Assembly (NCBI GenBank): GCA_963626085.1
Contig: CAVFVJ010000024.1
Span: 1 to 19,880 of the forward strand
Origin: Colivivens sp963626085
GTDB taxonomy: Bacteria > Bacteroidota > Bacteroidia > Bacteroidales > Bacteroidaceae
Length of the DNA: 19,880 nt
Direction: 5' to 3'
Under the pieces are notes generated by a model. That model saw only the letters and a list, made by a program, of their open reading frames with translations. It was not told the DNA's origin and searched no databases. Positions 7,936 to 15,368 of this stretch are shown here, piece after piece. The first letter of the stretch is position 1; every line of letters begins with the position of its first letter. Both the position numbers and the translations under genes were made by a program.

Positions 7936-9264
7936 TCATGAGTAATTCCTCGGGTAACGGAGGAAGATGCACAGTACTACTGCCACACCAAGTGCCATTG
8001 GGTAGTATATATATTGGAGGATGTCCACGGGAGTGATTTTACCAGTGCTCACCGCCTCGTTGGCAAGTCCTGTGGCAATCAGTACCTGTGCACCGTAGGG
8101 CAACAGTCCTTGGGTGAAGCACGATATAGTGTCGAGTATGCTGGCAGTTTTCCTGTTGTCTATTCCGAAGCGTGTGGATATCTCGTGCGCTATATTGCCA
8201 GTGGTAAGTATCGCTACTGTGTTGTTGGCAGTACATATATTCACGAGGCACACCAGTGCTGCTATGCAATATTCAGCTCCACGCTTGCCGTTGATTTTTG
8301 CTGTGAGCTTTGTTATGATGAAGTCAATGCCTCCGTTGTGCTGTATCATGGCAAGCATTCCCCCTGCGAGCAGTGTCATGATGATCAGTTCGCTCATACC
8401 CATCATGCCGTCGGCTATACTGCCGAACCATCCGAACAGGTCGTATTGTCCTTCTGCCATACCGATGATGCCGGAGAGGATGATGCCGAGGACGAGCACC
8501 AGTAGCACGTTCATTCCGAACACTGCAGTCACTATCACGGTGAGGTAAGGTATCACTTTGAGGAAATCAATCTCGCCTATATGTGCTGGAGCTGACACTC
8601 CCGACCCCATAAGTCCGTAAACTACCAGCATTACCAGTGCTATGGGGATGACGATACTGGAGTTGACCTTGAACTTCTCGTTCATCTTACACCGCTGTGT
8701 CTGGGTAGCTACGATGGTGGTGTCGCTGATGAATGACAGGTTATCGCCGAAGAAGGCTCCACCCACGATGATGCCCACGACGAAGGGCACGTCGATGCCT
8801 GCCTGGTTAGCGATGCCTACAGCCACGGGTGTCAGTGCGGCAATGGTGCCTACGGATGTACCTATTGACAGTGATATGAAGCACGATGCAAGGAAGATTC
8901 CTGCCAGTATGAGGGAGTGGGGGAGAAGAGTGAGGGTGAGGTTTACTGTTGAGTCCACCGCACCCATACTTTTGGCAGAGGCTGCAAATCCACCAGCTAG
9001 AATGAAGATCCAGAGCATCAGCATCATGTTCTTGCTTCCTGCACTCTTTGAGTACACTTCTATACGCTCGCTGACAGACCCTTTGGTTATTGCCACGGCA
9101 TAGATGGAGGATATGAGGAATGCCACTGTTATTGGCACTTTGTAGAAATCGCCTATGATAACGCTGGTGGCCAGATAAAGACACAGGAACAGCGCCAGAG
9201 GGGACAGTGCTAGGAGTCCTTTGACAGTGGATAATTTTATTGTAGTGTTTGACTCTCCTTGCAT
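7936..9264 (-). CDS. NhaC-family Na+/H+ antiporter
   Basis: A polytopic inner-membrane protein of 442 residues with about eleven to twelve hydrophobic segments. Family marks are SIGTSVGTIAALTPVAVGIA, then GGAFFGDNLSFISDTTIVATQTQ (the NhaC-type GDNLSPISDTT motif, here with Phe for Pro), and NTVAILTTGNIAHEIS near the C-terminus. The likely role is exchange of cytoplasmic Na+ for H+, or transport of a related organic substrate, since the family also includes malate-lactate type exchangers. An in-frame TTG at 9294 would extend it by ten residues. The -7 box at 9306-9299 would put the transcript start at about 9292, so the ATG at 9264 is preferred. It is transcribed toward rnpB and divergently from the Ca2+ ATPase. 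Confidence 0.9.
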   Translation of the reverse strand: MQGESNTTIKLSTVKGLLALSPLALFLCLYLATSVIIGDFYKVPITVAFLISSIYAVAITKGSVSERIEVYSKSAGSKNMMLMLWIFILAGGFAASAKSMGAVDSTVNLTLTLLPHSLILAGIFLASCFISLSIGTSVGTIAALTPVAVGIANQAGIDVPFVVGIIVGGAFFGDNLSFISDTTIVATQTQRCKMNEKFKVNSSIVIPIALVMLVVYGLMGSGVSAPAHIGEIDFLKVIPYLTVIVTAVFGMNVLLVLVLGIILSGIIGMAEGQYDLFGWFGSIADGMMGMSELIIMTLLAGGMLAMIQHNGGIDFIITKLTAKINGKRGAEYCIAALVCLVNICTANNTVAILTTGNIAHEISTRFGIDNRKTASILDTISCFTQGLLPYGAQVLIATGLANEAVSTGKITPVDILQYIYYPMALGVAVVLCIFLRYPRNYS

Positions 9265-9298
9265 GTGAGTTACGACTTGTATTTGTGAATTCAACGTG

Positions 9299-9306
9299 CA
9301 AATTTA
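9299..9306 (-). promoter_or_regulatory. -7 box of the NhaC-type antiporter gene
   Basis: TAAATTTG on the minus strand matches TAnnTTTG, 35 nt upstream of the ATG at 9264. It rules against the TTG at 9294 as start. No good -33 element is seen. Confidence 0.55.
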
Positions 9307-9423
9307 CATATAATTGCGTTAGTTTACGCTTGTCGGTGGGCTTTTTTGTGTGCTTTTGATGTATGACTGGTTAAATATTAGTTAAATGGAAGGGCTGCTT
9401 ATATGACTGCGTGTCTTTATATT

Positions 9424-9431
9424 TACCTTTG
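9424..9431 (+). promoter_or_regulatory. -7 box of the Ca2+ ATPase gene
   Basis: TACCTTTG matches TAnnTTTG and lies 21 nt upstream of the ATG at 9453. It shows that the in-frame GTG at 9411 is not the start. The -33 region is weak. Confidence 0.55.
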
Positions 9432-9452
9432 TACATTATTTGTATATATAAC

Positions 9453-12314
9453 ATGGAACAAAAGAATCATTACACAGGACTGACCGATACCGAGGTGTCG
9501 GAGAGCAGAGAGAGGAATGGAGTGAATATACTTACCCCACCGGAGAAGGAACCTCTATGGAAACAGTTTCTGCATAAGTTTTCAGACCCACTTATCATCA
9601 TTTTGCTTATTGCGGGCTTCTTGTCTGTGGGAATTGCTGTATATGAGTACAATGGTCTGGATGCAGGTTGGGAGACATTCTTCGAACCGATAGGCATATT
9701 TGTGGCAATATTCCTCGCAACTGGCATAGCCTTTATGTTTGAGTTGAAGGCAGACAAGGAGTTCGCCATACTGAACCAGGTGAACGATGACGAGCCTGTA
9801 GAGGTGATACGTAACGGCAACGCAACAACGGTGCCTAAGAAAGATATTGTTGTGGGCGACATAGTACTGTTGACTACTGGTGCAGAGATACCTGCTGACG
9901 GTACAGTACTGGAGGCGGTGAGTCTGCAGGTGGACGAGTCTTCTCTTACTGGCGAGTCGGAGCCGCGCAGGAAGTCTGTGACTGACGATGGGTCGGAGAA
10001 GGATGCCACGTATCCTTCCAATATGGTACTTCGTGGTACTAAGGTAATGGAAGGTCACGGTGTGTTCAGAGTTGATGTGGTAGGAGACAAGACTGAGAAT
10101 GGAAAGGTGTTCGAGGCTGCGAGGATTGACGACAGTGTGCGTACTCCACTTAACGAGCAGCTCGACGGACTGGCAAGTCTCATCACTAAGATTAGTTATG
10201 CCTTCGCAGCGTTGATTATCGTTGGTAAGTTTATGGTTTACTTCAACTGGTCTCCTGTGGTCTTGACTCTGATTGTCCCCACGGCTCTGTTCTTCTATCT
10301 TGTGACCAAGAAGTTCAAGGGATGGAAGTGGCAGGCGGTTACTGCATCCATCATCGCTTATTTTGCTGTACTAATGGGAATGGTGGTGTATTTCTTCAAC
10401 ACTTTAACACCAGACAACCATGTTGCGGACTTGATCACATATACTCTCAATACATTTATGATTGCAGTAACTTTGCTGGTGGTGGCAGTGCCGGAGGGCT
10501 TGCCAATGGCTGTGACTCTGAGTCTTGCCTACAGTATGCAGAGGATGCTGAAGACCAATAACCTCGTGCGTAAGATGCATGCTTGTGAGACGATGGGTGC
10601 GACTACTGTAATCTGTACTGACAAGACTGGTACTCTGACTCAGAATCAGATGCGTGTACATGATACTCAGTTCTATGGTCTTCAGGGTGGGGAGTTGAAC
10701 GGCAGTGAGGAAGGCAAGCTTCTGGAGGAGGGTATTGCTGTGAACTCTACTGCATCGCTCGACCATTCAGATTCTAAGGCTACAAAGGTCATTGGTAATC
10801 CTACTGAGGGTGCTCTGTTGCTGTGGCTGGAGAAGAACGGTGTTGATTATGCCCGTTTGAGAGATGACGCTACTGTCGTGGAGGAACTGCCGTTCTCCAC
10901 TGAACGCAAGTACATGGCTACTGTCGTGAACTCGTCTCTGTTGGATGGTAAGAAAATACTTTATGTCAAGGGGGCACCGGAAATCGTGATGTCACTGTGC
11001 CGACAGATTGAGGGGGGTGTCAACCGTACGGATATAGAGAAACAATTGCTAGATTACCAAAACCAGGCGATGCGTACGCTCGGTTTTGCTTATCAGATTC
11101 TCGGACAGGATGACAAGACCATAGTGGACGGAAAGGTAGTGGCTGACAACCTTACTTTCGGTGGCGTTGTAGCTATCAGTGACCCTGTACGTGCGGAAGT
11201 GCCGGCTGCGGTCAAGGCTTGTATGGACGCTGGAATCAACGTGAAGATAGTTACTGGCGACACTACTGGAACTGCCAAGGAGATTGGTAGGCAGATTGGT
11301 CTGTGGACGGACAAGGACACAGACCGTAACATAACGACTGGACCTGAGTTTGCGGCACTGACGGATGAGCAACTCGACCAGTGTGTGCTCGACTTGAAGA
11401 TTATTGCCCGTGCGCGTCCGATGGACAAGAAACGGCTCGTGGAGTCTCTTCAGCGGTTGAATCAGGTGGTGGCTGTCACTGGTGACGGTACTAACGATGC
11501 TCCTGCTCTGAAGGCTGCTAACGTGGGACTGTCCATGGGCGACGGTACGTCTGTGGCTAAGGAGGCATCCGACATAACTATTGTGGACAACTCGTTCAGT
11601 AGTATCGGTAAGGCTGTGATGTGGGGACGTTCACTGTACCAGAATATACAGCGTTTCCTTCTGTTCCAGCTGACTGTGAACGTGGCTGCTTGTTTCATCG
11701 TTCTGACAGGTGCGTTCATGGGTACTGAGAGTCCTCTTACTGTCACACAGATGCTGTGGGTGAACCTTATCATGGATACCTTTGCAGCTATGGCTCTTGC
11801 TTCTCTACCTCCATCAGAGAGTGTGATGAAGAACAACCCCCGTGACCGTAATGCGTTCATTCTCAGTAAACCGATGTTCGAGAATATTCTCGGTGTGGGC
11901 GGTTTCTTCTTCGCTCTCTTGCTCGTGTTGCTTTACGTGTTTGAGCATGCGGACATTACGCGATTAACGGACTTGCTGCATGTGCATGTGGGCGTTGCCG
12001 ACGGACTGTCTCCGTACGAGCTAACACTGCTCTTTACCATCTTTGTCATGACCCATTTCTTCTATCTGTTCTGTGCACGCGCATTTGAGACAGGGCGTAG
12101 TGCGCTCCACTTTGATGGCAGTTACGGTTTGCTGTCCATTGCTGCGATAATACTTGTTGGACAGATTGCAATGATTGAGATACCCGGACTGCAGAATTTC
12201 TTCAATGTGGTGGGTCTCAAACTCGAAGACTGGGTGATAATCATCGTCGGCTCTTCCTGCGTGCTTTGGGTACGTGAACTGTGGAGACTGGTGAAGCGCT
12301 GCTTCATGTCTTAA
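9453..12314 (+). CDS. PMCA-type calcium-translocating P-type ATPase
   Basis: An inner-membrane pump expected to export Ca2+ at the cost of ATP; 953 residues. The P-type cycle motifs are all present: TGES (166-169, actuator), PEGLP (347-351, M4), DKTGTLT with phosphorylated D390, KGAPE in the nucleotide-binding domain, TGD in the P-domain hinge, and TGDGTNDAP (676-684). NLIMDT in M6, after QLTVNVAACFIV in M5, is the pattern of PMCA (P2B) pumps. Between M3 (about 247-264) and M4 (about 327-347) there are two additional hydrophobic segments (267-285 and 294-315). To my knowledge bacterial homologues usually have only a short loop there. The gene appears monocistronic. Confidence 0.94.
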   Translation: MEQKNHYTGLTDTEVSESRERNGVNILTPPEKEPLWKQFLHKFSDPLIIILLIAGFLSVGIAVYEYNGLDAGWETFFEPIGIFVAIFLATGIAFMFELKADKEFAILNQVNDDEPVEVIRNGNATTVPKKDIVVGDIVLLTTGAEIPADGTVLEAVSLQVDESSLTGESEPRRKSVTDDGSEKDATYPSNMVLRGTKVMEGHGVFRVDVVGDKTENGKVFEAARIDDSVRTPLNEQLDGLASLITKISYAFAALIIVGKFMVYFNWSPVVLTLIVPTALFFYLVTKKFKGWKWQAVTASIIAYFAVLMGMVVYFFNTLTPDNHVADLITYTLNTFMIAVTLLVVAVPEGLPMAVTLSLAYSMQRMLKTNNLVRKMHACETMGATTVICTDKTGTLTQNQMRVHDTQFYGLQGGELNGSEEGKLLEEGIAVNSTASLDHSDSKATKVIGNPTEGALLLWLEKNGVDYARLRDDATVVEELPFSTERKYMATVVNSSLLDGKKILYVKGAPEIVMSLCRQIEGGVNRTDIEKQLLDYQNQAMRTLGFAYQILGQDDKTIVDGKVVADNLTFGGVVAISDPVRAEVPAAVKACMDAGINVKIVTGDTTGTAKEIGRQIGLWTDKDTDRNITTGPEFAALTDEQLDQCVLDLKIIARARPMDKKRLVESLQRLNQVVAVTGDGTNDAPALKAANVGLSMGDGTSVAKEASDITIVDNSFSSIGKAVMWGRSLYQNIQRFLLFQLTVNVAACFIVLTGAFMGTESPLTVTQMLWVNLIMDTFAAMALASLPPSESVMKNNPRDRNAFILSKPMFENILGVGGFFFALLLVLLYVFEHADITRLTDLLHVHVGVADGLSPYELTLLFTIFVMTHFFYLFCARAFETGRSALHFDGSYGLLSIAAIILVGQIAMIEIPGLQNFFNVVGLKLEDWVIIIVGSSCVLWVRELWRLVKRCFMS

Positions 12315-12397
12315 ATTTCCTATTAATATTTGTGTAATATTGCCCCTTTTCTACATGTCGCAGATTCCTTGAAAATGTGGCTCGGGAGAAGGGGTCA

Positions 12398-12456
12398 TTT
12401 CACTCGAGTGAAACGATCGATCCACTCGAGTGTTTTGATCGATCCACTCGAGTGAA
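12398..12456. repeat. Three CACTCGAGTG palindromes at exact 22-bp period
   Basis: The perfect 10-bp palindrome CACTCGAGTG occurs at 12401-12410, 12423-12432 and 12445-12454, each 22 bp apart. The 12-bp linkers both end in GATCGATC, itself a palindrome, and begin AAAC or TTTT. The first copy extends to the 16-bp palindrome TTTCACTCGAGTGAAA (12398-12413). The linkers are far too short for a CRISPR array. Confidence 0.8.
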
Positions 12457-12493
12457 TTAAAAAGGGTATTTTGGACACGTCAGTTCTGTTGTT

Positions 12494-12518
12494 GTGACGT
12501 GGGACACGTCACCTACTA
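12494..12518 (+). repeat. Hairpin element, copy 1 (GTGACGTG stem, CTACTA flank)
   Basis: Perfect 8-bp stem GTGACGTG (12494-12501) and CACGTCAC (12505-12512) around a GGA loop, followed by CTACTA. Related elements lie at 17844-17862 (opposite orientation) and 17944-17962. A half-copy GGACACGTCA is at 12473-12482. Confidence 0.65.
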
Positions 12519-12766
12519 TAATTGGCAAAAGGTCGGGCGGGTAGGTTAATTTCAGATATTTTCGACCCTCTTTTCTTGTGTGTTCTCAAAGTTGTCAATA
12601 ATGCAACTTGTTTTGGTGGGCTATAATTCGTTATGACGGCAAAAGTGGATTACCCTAGAAATACATCTCCGGGTTTGTCGGGCTCGATATACATTATATA
12701 ATATATAGGCAGATAGGTGATTCCACCCCTTACTTCCACTTTCTGTGCGTTGGAAAGGACAAAGGC

Positions 12767-13027
12767 CTAGCGGATGTTGTATTCGTTGGTATTTACGAAC
12801 CTGTTGAGTGCGCTGTGTACCTTGTAGTCCTTGCCCGACTTGACTTCGATGGGAAGTACAGACAAGTTCTCCATGTCATCCACAAGGTAATCTACCTCTC
12901 CTGCTTTCTTGTTGTCATAATAGTAGAGGTTGAAACCGTGCGCTTTCAGTTCCTGTGCGACGACTGTTTCATATACGGAACCGAGATTGATGCTTGTGAT
13001 GTACTCCTGTATCTTCCTGTATAACAT
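12767..13027 (-). pseudogene. AAA/DUF4143-family ATPase remnant with the ATPase core deleted
   Basis: An 86-residue open frame. Residues 1-12 (MLYRKIQEYITS) look like the conserved N-terminus of Bacteroidetes AAA-type ATP-binding proteins with a DUF4143 C-terminal domain. From residue 13, INLGSVYETVVAQELKAHGF onward, it matches the DUF4143 C-terminal part, including GEVDYLVDD and LPIEVKSGKDY. This is a PD-(D/E)XK-like E-D-EVKSG arrangement. The intervening P-loop ATPase (a few hundred residues in full-length relatives) is missing but the frame is kept, and the protein also stops short of the usual C-terminus after NTNEYNIR. A GTG at 13033 is an alternative start. It is most likely a decayed gene, but the promoter at 13058-13065 is intact, so a small protein could still be made. 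Confidence 0.65.
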
Positions 13028-13032
13028 AATCA

Positions 13033-13111
13033 CACTTTTCCTATGATTTTACGGTTGCAAATATACACTTTTCCTACGAGAAGATTGTGTAAAAACTACA
13101 CTTTTCTGCGA
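13033..13111 (-). promoter_or_regulatory. Promoter with three phased direct repeats, DUF4143 remnant
   Basis: The minus strand has TATATTTG (13065-13058), a TAnnTTTG -7 box 30 nt upstream of the ATG at 13027. ACACTTTTCCTA-type repeats (plus-strand reading) lie at 13033-13044, 13065-13079 and 13098-13111, spaced 32 and 33 bp, about three helical turns. One is downstream of, one abuts, and one is upstream of the -7 box, as for a multimeric regulator. No -33 TTTG is seen. Confidence 0.55.
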
Positions 13112-13205
13112 TAGGGGATGTTTTTATGATGCATGTGGCGTGCGAAATATTGATGCGAATGTAAAAAAAAGTGAGGTTGTATAGTGCAGATTGGATAAGA
13201 ATTCG

Positions 13206-13213
13206 TAAATTTG
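13206..13213 (+). promoter_or_regulatory. -7 box of the CD225-family gene
   Basis: TAAATTTG matches TAnnTTTG and lies 29 nt upstream of the ATG at 13243. No -33 TTTG is found at 19-21 nt. Confidence 0.55.
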
Positions 13214-13242
13214 CCGATGTTTAAATAAAGACATCATCAATT

Positions 13243-13497
13243 ATGGAAAATCAAATCTCAAAACCAGACAACAATTTGGTGTGGGCTATCCTCAGTACAA
13301 TCCTGTGCTGTCTGCCGTTAGGCATCGTGTCAATCGTTTATGCAGCTAAAGTGGACGGTCTTTACGCAAGCGGAGACTATGCGGGTGCTAAAGATGCATC
13401 TGACAAAGCCAAGAAATTTGCTATTATCGGTGCCGTCCTTGGATTTGTCGGCTGTATATTATACTTTATCGTGATTGGCGTAAGTGCAGCACTGTAA
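13243..13497 (+). CDS. CD225/dispanin family small membrane protein
   Basis: An 84-residue protein with the two-helix layout of the CD225/dispanin family (PF04505), whose vertebrate members include IFITM proteins. The first hydrophobic segment (about 12-34) contains the family core LVWAILSTILCCLPLGIVSIVYAAKV in overlapping order, including the paired cysteines C24-C25 region. A polar linker follows with the typical GDYAGAKDASDKAKKF, then a second helix (about 60-83). Bacterial members are common in Bacteroidetes and their function is not established. It has its own promoter, and a strong hairpin follows 8 nt after the stop, so it is probably monocistronic. Confidence 0.88.
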   Translation: MENQISKPDNNLVWAILSTILCCLPLGIVSIVYAAKVDGLYASGDYAGAKDASDKAKKFAIIGAVLGFVGCILYFIVIGVSAAL

Positions 13498-13504
13498 GTG
13501 CAAC

Positions 13505-13544
13505 ACAATGCATGCGCGTCAACTGACTGGCGTGCGTGCATTGT
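13505..13544 (+). terminator. Long hairpin after the CD225 gene
   Basis: ACAATGCATGCGCG (13505-13518) pairs with CGTGCGTGCATTGT (13531-13544) over 14 bp including two G-U pairs, with a 12-nt loop. It begins 8 nt after the stop codon. There is no U tract directly after it, so it may act as an RNA 3'-end stabiliser or weak terminator rather than a classic intrinsic terminator. It also separates this gene from the operon at 13620. Confidence 0.55.
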
Positions 13545-13619
13545 ATACAGAAGAACCGTTTTGTTACTACGTGCGGTATAATCAAAAATGAACTGATAAC
13601 AATATAAACGTATACAGAT

Positions 13620-15332
13620 ATGGTGAAGAATCTAAAAGGACTGATTGGTCTTGTCGTAGTGATGATGTTGGTGGCGTCTTGTTCCGACAACGCCAAAGTG
13701 AAAAATCTACTGAAACAGATTCCGGCTAATTCGGATCTCGTGCTTGTCGGTAACATAAAGACAATTGTCGAGTCTGCTGGTGGTACAGTGAAGGACAATA
13801 AAATAAAGCTTCCGACCAACATCGCAGATGGGTTGCCCAACGATGCAATGGATGGTCTTGACGATGTAAACGAACTGCTGAAGGTGGCTGGTATCGACCC
13901 GGAAGCCTGTGCATTGGTGGCTGATTATGAGTGCAATTCCCCCATCATCGTTTTTGCGCTTGATGACAAGGATAAGTTCATAAAAGCTATCGATGACAAG
14001 GGATTCAAGGAGAAGACTGTTGAGGGAAGTGTTGCTCTCTACACTAAGAAAGTGTATGAGAGTACTTATACCGACGGATATGACGATTACGGATATGTTG
14101 CTGTGAATGGGTCATACGCCTATTGGATTGAGAACGTATGGGAAGGCAGTGACTTCAAGCCTGTCCGTTATCTGCAGAAAATGATAGAGGAAGCAGGCGA
14201 GAATAGTTTTGCAGAAACCAACTGCGCAGATTTCATTACAAGTGGCAATGTGGGTGGTGTAGCCATCACGTGGCCCAGAAAGATGCGTCAGGAGTTGCGC
14301 GAGAATGGAGTGCAGTCTGATGTACTCTCGCTGCTCGAAGGCTCAATCTGTCTGCGTGGTGACTTGTCCGCAAATAAATGTACGGTGGAAGTGAAATTGT
14401 TTGACGAGGACGGTAACGAGGTGGCTGGCGACAGGTTCAAGCAGTTCATGGATATATCCTCAACCATCAGCGATGACGCTCTTGCCTTTCTTGGGAAGGA
14501 CGAGTTCATGGTTTATGCGGCAAGTCTGAAGAACTTCGACTGGGACAAGTATTTTGAAAGTTTCTTAGGTTCGCTAAACATGTCGCGCTTCGAGAATGCT
14601 AAATTTGACGCAATCAAAGATTATCTCGAACAGATAGACGGAACTGTGGCGTTCGGGTTCGGCTTTACTGACGGCATAGAGTCGATAGCCAACATGAATG
14701 AAGAGATTGACTTCATGAGTCAGTTCTCTGCAACGATTGTGGTGGAGACCAAGGACGGCAAGGCTGGCAAACTGGTGGATGGACTGAAGGAATTCATGGA
14801 GAAGGCGGCAGGTCTGCCGGTGGATGGGAACACTTCAGGGTTCTCCGTTGACATTGACAAGTCTGCGTCAGGAAGTACACTTTATGTGAAGCATGTAGGT
14901 AACTTCGTGGTAATCGCCAACCACCCGGTAAGGGAGGACAACAATAACCCTGTTGTCAAGAAGGCGGGACTCTCCGACTATCTGAGTGCTATGTATGTCG
15001 GTCTGTACAAGGGAAACAAACTTATGGAAGACTTGGGTCTGAAGGACGACATGAGTCTGGCATCCTATTGCAAGCCCAACTCTCTGGACATGTCGCTCAC
15101 ACTTGAGATTGACGGTGATTCCGGCACCGGTATATTGGCAAAGGTGGCAAAGATTGTGCTGGACATCGCCTCCAAGGCAAATGAACTGGAGGAGAAGTTC
15201 GGGAGACATCATGCCATTTATGATGACTATGGCGACTATGATGATGACTACTATGTTTATGATACTGTAGCGGTTGATGACGACTACTATGTTTATGACT
15301 CGGTCGCATCAGACTATGACTACTATGAATGA
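13620..15332 (+). CDS. DUF4836-family lipoprotein with Asp/Tyr-rich C-terminal tail
   Basis: A 570-residue protein with a lipoprotein signal peptide (hydrophobic 6-20, lipobox VASC, lipidated C21). The body matches what I know of the Bacteroidetes DUF4836 family: IPANSDLVLVGNIKTIVESAGGTV near the N-terminus and a central DDYGYVAVNGSYAYWIENVW segment. Its function is unknown. The last ~40 residues are almost entirely Asp, Tyr and Val. They are encoded by a 36-nt tandem repeat (12 residues, DDDYYVYDxVAx), with copies starting at 15246, 15282 and, partially, 15318. The gene is followed after 36 nt by an ABC ATPase and then a permease on the same strand. No TAnnTTTG box was found between 13545 and 13620, so the promoter is unclear. 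Confidence 0.8.
   Translation: MVKNLKGLIGLVVVMMLVASCSDNAKVKNLLKQIPANSDLVLVGNIKTIVESAGGTVKDNKIKLPTNIADGLPNDAMDGLDDVNELLKVAGIDPEACALVADYECNSPIIVFALDDKDKFIKAIDDKGFKEKTVEGSVALYTKKVYESTYTDGYDDYGYVAVNGSYAYWIENVWEGSDFKPVRYLQKMIEEAGENSFAETNCADFITSGNVGGVAITWPRKMRQELRENGVQSDVLSLLEGSICLRGDLSANKCTVEVKLFDEDGNEVAGDRFKQFMDISSTISDDALAFLGKDEFMVYAASLKNFDWDKYFESFLGSLNMSRFENAKFDAIKDYLEQIDGTVAFGFGFTDGIESIANMNEEIDFMSQFSATIVVETKDGKAGKLVDGLKEFMEKAAGLPVDGNTSGFSVDIDKSASGSTLYVKHVGNFVVIANHPVREDNNNPVVKKAGLSDYLSAMYVGLYKGNKLMEDLGLKDDMSLASYCKPNSLDMSLTLEIDGDSGTGILAKVAKIVLDIASKANELEEKFGRHHAIYDDYGDYDDDYYVYDTVAVDDDYYVYDSVASDYDYYE
15246..15328 (+). repeat. 36-nt tandem repeat in the 3' end of the DUF4836 gene
   Basis: GACTACTATGTTTATGA is found at 15246-15262 and 15282-15298, and a partial third copy GACTACTATGA at 15318-15328, at an exact 36-nt period. 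The repeat keeps frame and encodes the Asp/Tyr-rich tail. Confidence 0.8.
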
Positions 15333-15368
15333 CGGTAGCGTGCTTCAGAACATACTGTTTACGAAGGG

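Larger units (their letters stand above)
12315..12766. other. Gene-free region with palindromic repeats
   Basis: No gene is seen. The region holds the three CACTCGAGTG palindromes (12401-12454), the CACGTCAC hairpin (12494-12512) with an extra half-site at 12473-12482, a weak AATATT/AATATT hairpin just after the ATPase stop (12325-12341), and an AT palindrome ATTATATAAT (12693-12702). Confidence 0.6.

Noticed and set aside
9265..9294. TTG start for the NhaC-type antiporter
   Set aside because: The predicted transcription start (about 9292) falls inside this codon; the ATG at 9264 has a normal leader.
9411..9452. GTG start for the Ca2+ ATPase
   Set aside because: The -7 box at 9424-9431 lies downstream of it, so a transcript would not include the GTG.
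12398..12456. CACTCGAGTG array as a CRISPR
   Set aside because: Repeats are 10 bp, linkers 12 bp and similar to each other, and there are no cas genes.
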